A stretch of 64,000 nt of DNA from Bacteroidota bacterium (GCA_016845105.1 JAERTF010000047.1:1-64000), one strand, 5' to 3'. Shown: positions 38,505-49,508, counted from the stretch's first letter. Notes: generated by a model not told the origin, from the letters alone. Numbers and translations: made by a program.

Positions 38505-38669
38505 AATTGCAAATTTATATTGTAATATTACGAAATATTCTCCATTACTTGAACGGTTATGGTCTTGAATTTACAACAAACTGTAACTTCTTTATTAAAT
38601 AGCTGTCTTTATTATCGAAACGGATTTATTATATTTTTACAAAAGCATTAATATTAAAACAAATAGACC

Positions 38670-39374
38670 ATGAATTATAAAACAATAATTTCAGTATTAG
38701 CAATAATTCTATTTTCGATGGAAAGTTTTGCTCAAGAAACCAAAGAAGTCAATGTAAATACATTTAATGAAATAAGGCTTGAAGGATCTGCTCATTGGAT
38801 CCTAATACCATCTGAAAACGAGAAGGTTATAATTGAAAGCAAAAATGCAGAAGTTTTTAATTATATTAAAGTTGAAAATAAAGGGCAAGCTCTGGTTATT
38901 AGCACTACTGAAAAAGCCAAAAACATTACTAAGTTGTTTAGATCAGTTACCATCAAGGTTTACTTTAGTTCTGTAAACAGTATCTCTCTTGGTGGAGTTG
39001 GTTCGGTTACCATGGATAATGTAACTACAACCAATGAACTAGAAACAACTTTAAGAGGTACTGGAAGCATGAACTTAAACATCAACTGTACTGACTTTAT
39101 TGGAAATATTTACGGAACTGGTTCGTTATCGATTAAAGGAGCAGCTACCAATAGTACCATACGTGTAGAGGGAGTTGGTAATTTTGAAGGTTATGATTTC
39201 ACAACTGTGGTAACTAAGGTTACTGTTTCAGGTGTGGGAGGAGCACAAGTATATGCTGCTAAAACTCTTACTGCTACAATAAATGGAGTTGGTTCGATTA
39301 GATATAAAGGAGATCCTAAAAACAAGAATTTCAACTCCAATGGACTGGGTTCAATTAAAAAGGCAAAAGACTAG
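38670..39374 (+). CDS. DUF2807-type exported protein
   Basis: A 234-residue protein with a signal peptide (about 1-21, cleaved near FAQE). The remainder is a repetitive beta-helix-like fold with VNTFNEIRLEGSAHWILIP and repeated short motifs of the type GGVGSVTMDN, GTGSMNLNI and GVGGAQVYA. This matches the putative auto-transporter adhesin (DUF2807, head GIN) family common in Bacteroidota. Adhesion is a family guess only. Confidence 0.85.
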   Translation: MNYKTIISVLAIILFSMESFAQETKEVNVNTFNEIRLEGSAHWILIPSENEKVIIESKNAEVFNYIKVENKGQALVISTTEKAKNITKLFRSVTIKVYFSSVNSISLGGVGSVTMDNVTTTNELETTLRGTGSMNLNINCTDFIGNIYGTGSLSIKGAATNSTIRVEGVGNFEGYDFTTVVTKVTVSGVGGAQVYAAKTLTATINGVGSIRYKGDPKNKNFNSNGLGSIKKAKD

Positions 39375-39394
39375 TAGGCTATATTAAATACCGC

Positions 39395-40162
39395 TTACTT
39401 TTTACGGGTTCTTGGTTTGATCTTTTCTCTATTTTTTACATAGATTAATTTGTATCGTCCTTTGGGGCTTTCTCGTTGCTCTATTTCAAAATCTCCAATT
39501 GAGCTTATTAGTGGTGTTAACTTTTGAAAACCGTAATTTCTTGGATCAAAGTTTGGTTGCTTCTTTTGTAGCAGGCTACCTACATCGCCCAAAAATGCCC
39601 ATCCATCATCATCCGACAGGTCGTTAATGGTGGTTGATATGAGTTTTATTTCTTTCGAGGTAATTCTATCCACAACATCTTTTACCTGCTCCTTTTCATT
39701 ATCAGATACTCTATCTTTTGATGCATTTTTAAGGATTTCTATATAAATGAATTTGTCGCAGGCAACTATAAAAGGATTTGGTGTCTTCTTTTCACCAATC
39801 CCAATTACCTGCATTCCAGCTTCCCTAAGTCTTGTTGCTAATCTGGTAAAATCACTATCGCTTGATACCAAACAAAATCCATTTACTTTCTCAGAATACA
39901 GAATATCCATGGCATCAATTATCATTGCAGAGTCAGTGGCATTTTTACCAGTTGTGTACCCGTATTGTTGAATTGGTGTTATGGCGTTTTCTAGTAGCAT
40001 GTTTTTCCATTTCGACAAATGAGGTTTTGTCCAGTCGCCATATATCCTTTTTATGGTTGGGTTACCATATTTGGCAATTTCTTCCATCATCTCTTTTACA
40101 TAAGCCGATGGTATATTATCTCCGTCTATTAATACAGCGAGGTTAAGATTCATATTGTTCAT
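39395..40162 (-). CDS. NYN/PIN-like nuclease with OST-HTH (LOTUS) domain
   Basis: A 255-residue protein with an N-terminal NYN domain (about 5-150) bearing the acidic residues of PIN-like nucleases in LIDGDNIP and LVSSDSDFTRL, and a C-terminal OST-HTH/LOTUS domain (about 168-240) with WAFLGDVGSLLQKKQPNFDPRNYGF. This pairing is known in bacteria and in eukaryotic RNA-regulation proteins, and predicts RNA binding and cleavage. It is divergent from the nitrate locus. Confidence 0.9.
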   Translation of the reverse strand: MNNMNLNLAVLIDGDNIPSAYVKEMMEEIAKYGNPTIKRIYGDWTKPHLSKWKNMLLENAITPIQQYGYTTGKNATDSAMIIDAMDILYSEKVNGFCLVSSDSDFTRLATRLREAGMQVIGIGEKKTPNPFIVACDKFIYIEILKNASKDRVSDNEKEQVKDVVDRITSKEIKLISTTINDLSDDDGWAFLGDVGSLLQKKQPNFDPRNYGFQKLTPLISSIGDFEIEQRESPKGRYKLIYVKNREKIKPRTRKK

Positions 40163-40478
40163 TTGATTGTTATTATTGGTAAAGTTATGTTTTCTTTCTG
40201 ATATGGAATTTAACTATCTAATCTTATCCAACCACCCCAAATAATAATTAAGCTCTTCTGCTATCAGGTTAAATAATATTTATATGATAGATATCATATC
40301 TTTATGCATTTACACAAATCTCAAAACTCACACAATTGATTTTTTTAATTGTCTTTCAGGTCTTTTCACACATCTTCTACTATTTAGATTCATTATAAAT
40401 TATGATCCTGCGCATATTTTGGGAGTTTCTAAATGAAAATATCTATATTTTTATACTCCAAATTTTAATGGCATTTTT
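40163..40478. other. Divergent regulatory region upstream of the nitrate locus
   Basis: This 316-base AT-rich gap separates the NYN gene from the cytochrome gene. It contains the palindrome at 40282-40299. I see no convincing TAnnTTTG box and no coding frame. Confidence 0.5.
40282..40299. promoter_or_regulatory. FNR/CRP-like palindromic operator
   Basis: Arms ATATGATA and TATCATAT around a 2-base centre form an 18-bp inverted repeat. The core TGAT-N4-ATCA matches the inner part of the FNR consensus (TTGAT-N4-ATCAA). It lies 180 bases before the cytochrome gene that opens the nitrate locus, whose last gene encodes a Crp/Fnr protein. Confidence 0.5.
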
Positions 40479-41327
40479 ATGAAATATCATCTTAAAAAAT
40501 CCCTGCTTCTTTTTCTTGGCATAATTATCTTCAACACTGGTAAATCAGAAGAAGGGCTGAGACTGTTTACAAAGTTATGCGCAGCATGTCATACAATAGG
40601 TGGTGGCAGGTTGGTAGGTCCCGATCTTAAAAACATATCAGAAAAACGAAACCCGGAGTGGCTTGGAGCATTTATTCAGTCTTCACAAACCTTGATTAAA
40701 AGTGGTGATCAGGATGCTGTATCTATCTACAAAGAATATAATAACTTATTAATGCCTGATCAAGCTATAGATGGAGGACAGGTACTAGCAGTTATTAACT
40801 ATATTAATGAAGCAAGCTCGGCAACTACAGAAAATTCCACTGTGACTACAAGGGTAGATTTGCTAGAAAACGCAACTGCAGAGGATGTAAGTGACGGACT
40901 GCTACTTTTTTCAGGTAAAAAAAGATTTACCAATGGAGGTGCATCATGCATCTCATGCCACAGTGTTAAAGATGACAGAATCTTTAGTAGCGGGACTCTG
41001 GCTAAAGATCTCACCCAGTCTTACGAAACCATGGGAAGTGCGGGAGTGTCAGCAATTATAGGCAATTCTCCTTTTCCAGCAATGACGGTAACCTATGCCA
41101 ATAATCAACTAACAAAAGAGGAAATTCATAACCTAACTGCATACCTAAGAGATGTTAGTAAACAGCGATATTATCAGCATCCAGTTGACTTCAGCATTTC
41201 TTTTGCAGTAACTGGAATATTCATGTTCCTCTCAATTTTCACCTCTATTATTATACTTTATTTCAAAAGGAAGAGAAAAAGTGTAAATCATGATATTCAT
41301 AAACGACAATCAGCAGTAATCAACTAA
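40479..41327 (+). CDS. Membrane-anchored diheme cytochrome c of the nitrate reductase locus
   Basis: A 282-residue protein with a signal peptide (about 1-22) and two c-heme sites: CAACH (34-38) and CISCH (about 157-161). A C-terminal membrane helix lies at about 237-263, followed by a basic tail. Each heme sits in its own cytochrome c domain. It is the first gene of the locus, 15 bases before narG. A cytochrome c opening a nar operon is known from Thermus (NarC); here it probably carries electrons to or from NarI on the periplasmic side. That role is inferred. Confidence 0.88.
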   Translation: MKYHLKKSLLLFLGIIIFNTGKSEEGLRLFTKLCAACHTIGGGRLVGPDLKNISEKRNPEWLGAFIQSSQTLIKSGDQDAVSIYKEYNNLLMPDQAIDGGQVLAVINYINEASSATTENSTVTTRVDLLENATAEDVSDGLLLFSGKKRFTNGGASCISCHSVKDDRIFSSGTLAKDLTQSYETMGSAGVSAIIGNSPFPAMTVTYANNQLTKEEIHNLTAYLRDVSKQRYYQHPVDFSISFAVTGIFMFLSIFTSIIILYFKRKRKSVNHDIHKRQSAVIN

Positions 41328-41342
41328 GCAAAATCAATATAT

Positions 41343-44300
41343 ATGAGCTGGATAAAAGATCTTATCTCTCCTAAGACCAGAAAATGGGAAGAACTTTACA
41401 GAAATAGATGGCAACACGATAAAGTAGTTAGAAGCACCCATGGTGTAAACTGTACAGGCGGTTGTAGTTGGAATATCCATGTTAAAGATGGAATAGTAGT
41501 TTGGGAAACACAGGCAATGGACTATCCTCTTCTTGAAAAATCGCTGCCTCCGTATGAACCTAGAGGCTGCCAACGAGGCATTTCATTTTCATGGTATCTA
41601 TATAGTCCCATCAGGGTTAAATACCCAATGATTCGAGGTGCTTTAGTGGATATTTTTAATGAAGAAAAAGCTAAAACTGGTGATGCACTTAAAGCATGGG
41701 AAAATATTCAATCAAACCCTGAAACCCGTAAACGTTATCAACGGGCCAGAGGGAAAGGGGGTTTCAGGCGTGCTACCTGGGATGAAGCAAAGGAAATAAT
41801 AGCTGCCTCAAATATATATACTGTAAAAAAATATGGATCTGATAGACTAACCGGTTTTTCTCCAATCCCAGCAATGTCGATGTTGAGTTATGCAGCAGGT
41901 TCCAGATTTTTACAATTAATGGGTGGTGTGAATCTCAGTTTTTATGATTGGTATTGCGATTTACCAAACTCCTTTCCTGAAATTTGGGGAGAACAAACCG
42001 ACGTAGCAGAAAGTGCTGATTGGTATAACTCTAAGTTTATTGCAGTAATGGGTGCAAACCTGGGTATGACTCGTACTCCTGATGTTCACTTTTTTTCCGA
42101 ATCACGCCATAATGGAACAAAAACTGTGGTATTTGCACCCGATTTTAATATGGTGGCAAAATATGCCGACAAGTGGGTTCCTGTTCATGCTGGGCAAGAT
42201 GGGGCTTTTTGGATGGCAGTTACACATGTAATCCTAAAGGAGTATCATTATGATAAACAAACTCCTTATTTTATTAATTACACAAAAAAATATACCGACA
42301 GTCCGTTTCTTGTTGAGATTGATGAAAAAGATGGAAAATTAGTTCCAGGAAAACTAGTTCGTGCCAATGTTGTTAACAAGTACAAAAACATAGAAAAGGG
42401 TGACTGGAAGTTTTTAAACATTGATTCGAAAAGTGGTGATTTCGTGTGCCCCGGAGGAAGCTCAGGACACCGTTGGGATGGAAAAGATGGCAACTGGAAT
42501 ATGAAATTCGAGGATGCGGAAACCGGCAAACCTTATGATCCGGTTCTTACATTAATTGATAACAATGATGATATTGTTCAGGTTGAGTTTGTTGAATATG
42601 GTAAAAGTAATAATGCTCAACGAGGTGTACCGGTGAAACATATCGTCACATCCAAAGGAAAAGTAACTGTAACAACTGTTTATGATCTTATAATGGCTCA
42701 ATATGGTGTTGATCGCTATTTGGGGGGTGATTACCCTACAACTTATGATGATAGAGAAGCAGCATATACGCCAGCATGGCAAGAAATTCTCACCGGGATT
42801 GGACCTAAAACAGTATTGCAATTTGCACGTGAATGGGCAAGAACTGCTGAAACTACAAATGGTAAATGTAGCATCATAATTGGAGCTGGCATAAATCATT
42901 GGTATCATAATAATTTAATTTATCGTGCCGGAACCATGGCATTGATGCTTACTGGATGTATCGGTGTCAATGGCGGTGGCATGAATCATTATGTGGGACA
43001 GGAAAAACTTGCCCCAACCGATTCATGGGCTACAATTATGTCGGGTAAAGATTGGCAAAATGGTGTAAGATTACAGCAGGCTCCAATCTGGCATTATATA
43101 AATTCCGACCAGTGGCGTTATGATGGTAATCAGAGTGATTACAATACTGTTCCTAAAAATGAGCTAAGCTCCATGCACTCGGCTGATATGACAGTAAAAG
43201 CCGTAAAAAATGGATGGATGCCATTTTATCCCCAATACAATAAGAGTAATATAGATATTGTAACGGATGCTGAAAAAGCAGGTGCTAGTACCGATGATGA
43301 AATAAAGGATTATGTTGTTGATCAAATAAAAAACAAAAAACTTGAATACTCAGTTGTTGAACCTGATGAGGAAGTGAATTTTCCGAGAGTTTGGTACATA
43401 TGGAGAGGCAATGCAATTGCTGGTAGCGCGAAAGGACATGAGTTCTTCTTAAAACATTATTTAGGAACTCATAATAATGCTATAGCAGATGAGGTAGCCG
43501 ACCAATTTGTAAAGGATATTAAATTCAGAAGCGAAAGCCCAAAAGGAAAAATGGACTTAATTGTCAACCTTAACTTTAGAATGGACACATCAGCTCTGTA
43601 TTCTGATATTGTATTACCCGCTGCGTCATGGTACGAAAAAACCGACCTCAACAGCACTGATATGCACTCCTTTATACATCCTCTCTCAAAAGCGATTGCC
43701 CCCGTATGGGAATCAAAAAGTGATTGGGTGATTTTCCGTGAGATAGCAAAAGCCACAAGTGACCTCGCAAAAACACATTTCAATAAACCAATCAGAGATT
43801 TAGTAAATGTTCCCATATCTCATGATAGTCCGGGCGAAATATCTCAAAGTGAAATTAAAGATTGGAGTAAAGGTGAGTGCGATCCTATACCCGGAAAAAC
43901 CATGCACAACATGGTAGTTGTAGATCGAGATTATACTAAAATCTATGATAAATTTATTAGTCTTGGGCCAAATATTAAAAATGGTTTGGCAGCACATGGT
44001 AACGGTTATCAATGTGCTGATTTTTATAATGATATGCTGAAGGATAAAGACCACTTACAAGAAGTTGATGGTAATAAATATCCTTCATTATATGAAGATG
44101 AAGAAGCTGCAAATGCGGTATTACATCTTTCAAGTTTAACAAATGGAGTATTGAGTCACAGGGCTTACGAAGGTGCTGAAAAAAGAACCGGATTAAAACT
44201 AGCTGACATCAGTGAGGGAAGCCAGGATGTACTTATAAAATATAAGGATCTACAGGCAAAACCACATAGATATAATCAATCACCTGTTTGGTCAGGTTTA

Positions 44301-44954
44301 ATGAATGATGGTAGGGCATACTCGGCCTATACCTATAATGTTGAACGGCTTGTTCCTTGGCGTACCCTCACCGGACGTCAACATTTTTATCTTGACCATG
44401 AAGGATATATTAAATTTGGAGAACATCTACCAACCTATAAGCCTTCACCCCGCCCAGAAACCTATGGTGAACTTCGCCAAACTGTTGCAACTGGTAAAGC
44501 AAAAATGCTAAATGTAATGACACCTCATGGCAAATGGCATATTCACTCTACCTATGGCGATACGCTAAGGATGCTTACGTTATCGAGAGGAATGGAACCT
44601 TGTTGGTTAAGTGTAGAGGATGCAAAAGAACTGGGTATTAAAGACAACGATTGGGTGGAAGTTTTCAACGACAATGGAGTATATTCAACCAGAGCATGTG
44701 TAAGTGCAAGAATTCCAAAGGGACTTTGTATTGTATATCATGCAGTTGAGCGTACATATTCCACTCCAAAATCACAGGTTAGAGGAAGAAAACGATCAGG
44801 AAATAACAATAGTTTCACACGTGTACACCTCAAGCCAAACCTAATGGTTGGCGGATATGGACAATTTACATATCACTTTAACTATTGGGGTCCTGTTGGA
44901 GTAAACCGCGACACATTTGTTCTCGTTCAAAAAATGAATAAAGTAGAATTTTAA
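41343..44954 (+). CDS. narG: Respiratory nitrate reductase alpha subunit
   Basis: A 1203-residue molybdopterin enzyme that reduces nitrate to nitrite. The FS0 cluster ligands are His33, Cys37, Cys41 and Cys76 ([10 protein letters not shown] and RGCQRG). The molybdenum ligand is Asp202 in FYDWYCDLP, and the family block [10 protein letters not shown] follows. The N-terminus lacks a twin-arginine RR motif, so the enzyme faces the cytoplasm. Length is close to the usual 1,200-1,250. Fourteen bases separate it from narH. Confidence 0.97.
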   Translation: MSWIKDLISPKTRKWEELYRNRWQHDKVVRSTHGVNCTGGCSWNIHVKDGIVVWETQAMDYPLLEKSLPPYEPRGCQRGISFSWYLYSPIRVKYPMIRGALVDIFNEEKAKTGDALKAWENIQSNPETRKRYQRARGKGGFRRATWDEAKEIIAASNIYTVKKYGSDRLTGFSPIPAMSMLSYAAGSRFLQLMGGVNLSFYDWYCDLPNSFPEIWGEQTDVAESADWYNSKFIAVMGANLGMTRTPDVHFFSESRHNGTKTVVFAPDFNMVAKYADKWVPVHAGQDGAFWMAVTHVILKEYHYDKQTPYFINYTKKYTDSPFLVEIDEKDGKLVPGKLVRANVVNKYKNIEKGDWKFLNIDSKSGDFVCPGGSSGHRWDGKDGNWNMKFEDAETGKPYDPVLTLIDNNDDIVQVEFVEYGKSNNAQRGVPVKHIVTSKGKVTVTTVYDLIMAQYGVDRYLGGDYPTTYDDREAAYTPAWQEILTGIGPKTVLQFAREWARTAETTNGKCSIIIGAGINHWYHNNLIYRAGTMALMLTGCIGVNGGGMNHYVGQEKLAPTDSWATIMSGKDWQNGVRLQQAPIWHYINSDQWRYDGNQSDYNTVPKNELSSMHSADMTVKAVKNGWMPFYPQYNKSNIDIVTDAEKAGASTDDEIKDYVVDQIKNKKLEYSVVEPDEEVNFPRVWYIWRGNAIAGSAKGHEFFLKHYLGTHNNAIADEVADQFVKDIKFRSESPKGKMDLIVNLNFRMDTSALYSDIVLPAASWYEKTDLNSTDMHSFIHPLSKAIAPVWESKSDWVIFREIAKATSDLAKTHFNKPIRDLVNVPISHDSPGEISQSEIKDWSKGECDPIPGKTMHNMVVVDRDYTKIYDKFISLGPNIKNGLAAHGNGYQCADFYNDMLKDKDHLQEVDGNKYPSLYEDEEAANAVLHLSSLTNGVLSHRAYEGAEKRTGLKLADISEGSQDVLIKYKDLQAKPHRYNQSPVWSGLMNDGRAYSAYTYNVERLVPWRTLTGRQHFYLDHEGYIKFGEHLPTYKPSPRPETYGELRQTVATGKAKMLNVMTPHGKWHIHSTYGDTLRMLTLSRGMEPCWLSVEDAKELGIKDNDWVEVFNDNGVYSTRACVSARIPKGLCIVYHAVERTYSTPKSQVRGRKRSGNNNSFTRVHLKPNLMVGGYGQFTYHFNYWGPVGVNRDTFVLVQKMNKVEF

Positions 44955-44967
44955 AACAGAATCAACC

Positions 44968-46461
44968 ATGGATATCAGATCACAAATAGCAATGGTATTT
45001 CATCTCGATAAATGTATCGGATGCCATACTTGTTCAATTGCCTGTAAAAATATATGGACCGACAGAAAAGGTGCAGAATACATGTGGTGGAATAATGTTG
45101 AAACCAAACCAGGAACAGGTTATCCTAGTAAATGGGAAGACCAGGAAATCTACAAAGGTGGTTGGGTAAAAAAAGGAAATTCTGTACTTCTTAAAGGTGC
45201 CGGAAAATTTAAGGGTATTAAGAGCCTGTTCCACAATCCAAACATGCCAATTATTGATGATTATTACGAACCCTGGACATACCAGTATGAAAACTTGTTC
45301 GAAGCCGAGGAAGGTGATGATCAGCCCATTGCACGTCCTGTTTCTCTTATAACAGGTGAATACATAACTCCAAAGTCAGGACCCAACTGGGATGATGACT
45401 TGGCAGGATCAGAAGAATACGCAAAGAATGATGTTAACTTTAAAAATCTAACACCTGCCGATCATGAAGCCATGTTTCAACTGGAAAGGATGAGCTTCCA
45501 TTATCTCCCAAGAATGTGTAACCATTGTCTAAATCCGGCCTGCGTTGCTGCATGTCCTTCTGGTGCAATATACAAAAGAGGTGAAGATGGAGTTGTATTG
45601 ATTAATCAGAAGAAATGCCGTGCATGGAGAATGTGTGTTACAGCATGCCCATACAAGAAAAGTTATTATAACTGGAATACCGGAAAATCTGAAAAATGTG
45701 TTCTATGTTATCCCCGACTTGAGGCTGGTGAGGCACCTGCCTGTCACCACTCATGTGTTGGACGTATTAGATACATAAGTGTTATGCTTTATGATGCTGA
45801 CAAAATTGAAGCTGCTGCTGCCAGTAATGATGAGGATCTTATTAAAAACCAACTTGCAATTTATGTTGACCCATTCGATCCAAAGGTTATTGCTTCGGCA
45901 AAAGAAAACGGTATTCATGAATCAACAATTGAATGCGCTCAAAAATCACCAGTTTACAAATTTGTGAAAAAATGGGGATTGGCATTACCATTGCATCCTG
46001 AATTCAGAACACTACCAAATTTATTCTATGTACCGCCATTGCTTCCAACAATGTCATATGCCAATGAAGATGGTGCTTATGAAACAACTTCTGAATCACT
46101 TTGGGGAGCTGTTGAAAAATCAAGGCTACCTATGAGTTATTTGGCCAGTTTGTTCAGTGCTGGAAACAAAGAAACAATTAAAACAGTTCTTAAAAAGCTT
46201 ATGGCTGTAAGACTACACCGACGAGCTGAAACAGTTGGAGACCTTCCACCAGAAGAATCAGAGGATGCAATGAGAGATGCAATTATGGACAAGGAAACAG
46301 CTGATGATATTTTTAGGCTAACCTCACTCCCACTTTTCGACCAACGTTTTGTAATTCCTCCGGCACATCGTGAAGAAGCCATCGAAATGATGGAAAGCAC
46401 AGCAGATGTAAAAGGAAATTCTGGGTTTGGATTCAAAGAACCTCCTGTTAGAGGTCTTTAA
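44968..46461 (+). CDS. narH: Respiratory nitrate reductase beta subunit
   Basis: A 497-residue iron-sulfur subunit. Cysteine groups: CIGCHTCSIAC (16-26), CNHCLNPACVAAC (about 184-196), CRAWRMCVTAC (about 218-228), CVLC (about 245) and CHHSC (about 258). The Trp in CRAW replaces a cysteine, as in other NarH, so that cluster is [3Fe-4S]. It passes electrons from NarI hemes to NarG. Fourteen bases follow narG. Confidence 0.97.
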   Translation: MDIRSQIAMVFHLDKCIGCHTCSIACKNIWTDRKGAEYMWWNNVETKPGTGYPSKWEDQEIYKGGWVKKGNSVLLKGAGKFKGIKSLFHNPNMPIIDDYYEPWTYQYENLFEAEEGDDQPIARPVSLITGEYITPKSGPNWDDDLAGSEEYAKNDVNFKNLTPADHEAMFQLERMSFHYLPRMCNHCLNPACVAACPSGAIYKRGEDGVVLINQKKCRAWRMCVTACPYKKSYYNWNTGKSEKCVLCYPRLEAGEAPACHHSCVGRIRYISVMLYDADKIEAAAASNDEDLIKNQLAIYVDPFDPKVIASAKENGIHESTIECAQKSPVYKFVKKWGLALPLHPEFRTLPNLFYVPPLLPTMSYANEDGAYETTSESLWGAVEKSRLPMSYLASLFSAGNKETIKTVLKKLMAVRLHRRAETVGDLPPEESEDAMRDAIMDKETADDIFRLTSLPLFDQRFVIPPAHREEAIEMMESTADVKGNSGFGFKEPPVRGL

Positions 46462-46496
46462 CCAATTATTGATTTAATAATAAATATTGAAACTAA

Positions 46497-47129
46497 ATGA
46501 AATCATTAGTCCACTATAAACAAATTGCAGAACTATTCAGATATCCTGATGAAAATCTTGTTTCCAATACGAAGGCATGTTTGTTAAGTATACAGAACTT
46601 TGCACCAGAATTGGAGCAAAAATTAAATCATTTTCTTGCCAGTATTGAAAAATTAAACACCAAAACCCAGCAAGAATATTTCATGAAAACCTTTGATGTT
46701 AAGGCGATTTGCTATCTCGACATTGGTTATGTAATGTTTGGTGAAGATTATAAAAGAGCTCAGCTACTGGTAAACCTACAAAAGGAACATGTAATTGCAG
46801 ATGTGGATTGTGGAAACGAACTTGCAGATCATTTACCAAATGTGCTATGTCTTCTTTCCAAGACAAAGAATCCAGAATTTGTTGAAGAGCTTGGTTTTAT
46901 AATTACACAGCCGGCTGTTAGGTTTATGATTACCAAATTTCAAAATATTGAAAACTATTACAAAGATTTGTTCGAGGTTCTTTTAACCATGCTTCAGAAC
47001 GATTTTACAGGTGATGGCATGAAAGAATATGCTTTTGCTGAAGAAAAATTCAATGGTAAAAATGAATTTTTAATGCCTTCACCAAAAATGACAATCTGCG
47101 ATTCAAATTGTAAACAAAAAAGATTTTAA
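46497..47129 (+). CDS. narJ: Nitrate reductase assembly chaperone
   Basis: A 210-residue all-helical cytoplasmic protein in the TorD/NarJ chaperone position, between narH and narI. It needs no cofactor in the final enzyme; it holds NarGH while the molybdenum cofactor is inserted. Sequence motifs are weak (FDVKAICYLDIGYVMFGEDYKRAQLL resembles the family core), so the assignment rests largely on gene order. Its stop lies two bases before the narI start. Confidence 0.88.
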   Translation: MKSLVHYKQIAELFRYPDENLVSNTKACLLSIQNFAPELEQKLNHFLASIEKLNTKTQQEYFMKTFDVKAICYLDIGYVMFGEDYKRAQLLVNLQKEHVIADVDCGNELADHLPNVLCLLSKTKNPEFVEELGFIITQPAVRFMITKFQNIENYYKDLFEVLLTMLQNDFTGDGMKEYAFAEEKFNGKNEFLMPSPKMTICDSNCKQKRF

Positions 47130-47131
47130 TT

Positions 47132-47854
47132 ATGAGCAACTATTTTTTCTTCATCGGTCTTCCATATGCAGCACTTGTTATTCTACTGGTTGGCTCAATA
47201 TTCAGGTACATGAATTTTGGGTTTAAGGTATCTTCATTATCCTCTCAGTTTCTTGAAAGCAGAGAGTTATTCTACGGAAACCGACCCTTCCATTGGGGGT
47301 TAATGTTTTTGTTTTTCGGACACCTTGTTGCTTTTCTAGTTCCCAGAAGTGTTATTGCATGGAATAGTATCCCTGTTCGATTAGTAATCCTTGAAGTTGT
47401 TGCATTTGGTTTTGGTATATCGGCATTAGTAGGTATGTTATTACTAATACTACGAAGGCTAAAACACAAACGACTTCTTATGGTAACAACAAAAATGGAT
47501 GCTTTTGTTTATGTAATTCTACTAACACAGATAATCTCAGGTCTTTGGGTTGCCTATTTTGCCCGATGGGGATCTGCATGGTTTCCTACTGTATTAACTC
47601 CATATTTGAAATCGCTGTTTTTATTAAATCCTGATATTGCAGCAGTCTCAACATTACCACTTTCTATTAAAATACATATTGTGTCGGCATTTGTATTAAT
47701 TGGCATGATACCCTTCACAAGGTTTATGCATTTTTTGGTTTATCCTATCCCATATCTATGGAGAAGGTATCAGTATGTTATTTGGAATTGGGATCGCAAA
47801 AAAATAAGAACCTCCAGAAAACTGGTTAATGGTGTACGTTCCAAAAATAATTAA
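47132..47854 (+). CDS. narI: Respiratory nitrate reductase gamma subunit (cytochrome b)
   Basis: A 240-residue membrane subunit with five helices that oxidises quinol and anchors NarGH. Heme-b ligand candidates: His54 in FHWGL and His64 in GHLVAF on one side, His about 182 in IHIVSAF and His about 199 in MHFLVYP on the other. The C-terminus is cytoplasmic and basic. It follows narJ after two bases; 70 bases separate it from the first narK. Confidence 0.95.
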   Translation: MSNYFFFIGLPYAALVILLVGSIFRYMNFGFKVSSLSSQFLESRELFYGNRPFHWGLMFLFFGHLVAFLVPRSVIAWNSIPVRLVILEVVAFGFGISALVGMLLLILRRLKHKRLLMVTTKMDAFVYVILLTQIISGLWVAYFARWGSAWFPTVLTPYLKSLFLLNPDIAAVSTLPLSIKIHIVSAFVLIGMIPFTRFMHFLVYPIPYLWRRYQYVIWNWDRKKIRTSRKLVNGVRSKNN

Positions 47855-47894
47855 ACATTTATTTATCACACCTCAATATTATATAGAAACTTAA

Positions 47895-47908
47895 TTAATC
47901 ATAATCAA
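47895..47908. promoter_or_regulatory. FNR-like site before the first narK
   Basis: TTAATCATAATCAA differs from TTGAT-N4-ATCAA at one position. It ends 16 bases before the narK start codon, unusually close for an activator site, so it may be chance or a local control point. Confidence 0.3.
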
Positions 47909-47924
47909 TAGTAAATCAACAACT

Positions 47925-49466
47925 ATGGCCAATAAAGCACCTTCATTAATGGATTTTAAAAATCCTAGTATAGTAACTTTACACCTAACCTGGATTGCAT
48001 TCTTTCTAACATTTGTTGTATGGTTTAATATGGCTGGTGTTCTTTCAAAGATGATTGAGCAATTCGACTGGCTTTCAAAATCAAATGTAAAAGCCTTATT
48101 GGTTACAAATGTTGCATTAACAATTCCCGCAAGGATTATTGTGGGTGGATTAATTGACAGATATGGACCCAGAAAAATATTTGCCGGTTTAATGGTTATA
48201 ATGGTAATTCCAGGACTAACATTTGCCTTTGGTGATGATTTTACTCAACTTGTATTATCACGTTTAGCACTTGGTGCCATTGGTGCAGGATTCGTTATAG
48301 GAATCAAAATGACAGCCAACTGGTTCACCCCCAAATATATAGGAAGAGCGGAAGGTTTTTACGCAGGATGGGGTAACTTTGGTTCTGCTGCTGCTGCTGC
48401 TGCTGTTCCATTTGTTGCTGTTAATTTACTTGGTGGTGATTGGCGATGGTCGCTTGCTATAACAAGCATTGTAACTGCAATTTATGGCGTTATTTACTTC
48501 TTCATTGTAAAAGACCATCCCGAAGGATATGTAGCACCAAAAAAGAAAATCTCAGGTGGAGCAATGCCAGTATCATCTTATTTCGACTTGGGTCAGTATT
48601 TACTTTGGGAACTACCATTATATGGAGCACTTGGCTTAGTGGCATTTGTATTACACAAACAAATGATCGGAGGAGAACATATGATAAGCATGACTAATGT
48701 TTGGGTTATATGGGTAATCCTTGGTGTTGTTTATTTAGCTGATGTATTCAGAATATTAAAAGCAAATCTTCCACGATTAAAAGCCGGAGTACCAGAATCC
48801 GAGAAATTCCCATTTGGAAGTGTGGGCGCATTAAATACGACATATTTTGCAAACTTTGGAGCTGAACTAGCAATTGTTTCAATGCTCCCTATGTTTTTTT
48901 ACGAGGTCTTTAGCAACCTTCTTTACGAAGATGGCTCTCAAGTTATGACCCTTACAATGGCAGGTGCAGTTGCTGGCTCATTTGCCTTTATGAATCTAGT
49001 AGCACGACCTTTGGGAGGATTACTTTCTGACAAAATGGGGAGCCGTAAAAAAACCATGTTGTTTTACATGGCGGGTATCACAGTAGGGTTTTTCCTAATG
49101 GCTATTATTGCTAAATACGGACCTGTTGGTCCAAATGGGGAAACAACATTATTACCTCAGTTTAATACAATTGCATGGCTAATTGTTGCAGTTGTGATAA
49201 CTATGTTTGCCTCGTTCTTCGTTCAGGGTGCTGAAGGAGCAACTTTTGCGATGATCCCTTCAATAAAAAAAGAAATGACAGGTAGAATTGCTGGTATGGC
49301 TGGAGCATTTGGTAATGTTGGTGCTGTAACCTATTTATTCTTATACAACTTTATGGATGATAAATCCTTTCTATTTATGTTATCGGGTGGAGCACTGGTG
49401 AGCTTGGTGTATTGCTTTATAATGTTGAAAGAACCTAAGGATGCTTTTGTGGATAGCTTCGATTAA
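47925..49466 (+). CDS. narK: NarK-family nitrate/nitrite transporter (NarK1 type)
   Basis: A 513-residue major facilitator protein with about 12-14 helices. NarK-type features include GAGFVIGIKMTANWFTPKYIGRAEG, with the membrane-embedded arginines, and a C-terminal nitrate-signature-like GMAGAFGNVGAV. It fits the NarK1 type, usually a nitrate/proton symporter, and precedes a NarK2-type paralogue 42 bases on. The pair would first bring nitrate in and then exchange it for nitrite. Confidence 0.88.
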   Translation: MANKAPSLMDFKNPSIVTLHLTWIAFFLTFVVWFNMAGVLSKMIEQFDWLSKSNVKALLVTNVALTIPARIIVGGLIDRYGPRKIFAGLMVIMVIPGLTFAFGDDFTQLVLSRLALGAIGAGFVIGIKMTANWFTPKYIGRAEGFYAGWGNFGSAAAAAAVPFVAVNLLGGDWRWSLAITSIVTAIYGVIYFFIVKDHPEGYVAPKKKISGGAMPVSSYFDLGQYLLWELPLYGALGLVAFVLHKQMIGGEHMISMTNVWVIWVILGVVYLADVFRILKANLPRLKAGVPESEKFPFGSVGALNTTYFANFGAELAIVSMLPMFFYEVFSNLLYEDGSQVMTLTMAGAVAGSFAFMNLVARPLGGLLSDKMGSRKKTMLFYMAGITVGFFLMAIIAKYGPVGPNGETTLLPQFNTIAWLIVAVVITMFASFFVQGAEGATFAMIPSIKKEMTGRIAGMAGAFGNVGAVTYLFLYNFMDDKSFLFMLSGGALVSLVYCFIMLKEPKDAFVDSFD

Positions 49467-49508
49467 AGGAAGTATTTATTTCTAAATAACTAAACTAACG
49501 ATTTAACT

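Noticed and set aside
42552-42908. 118-codon minus-strand frame within narG
   Set aside because: Shadow of narG, with no motif and no start signal.
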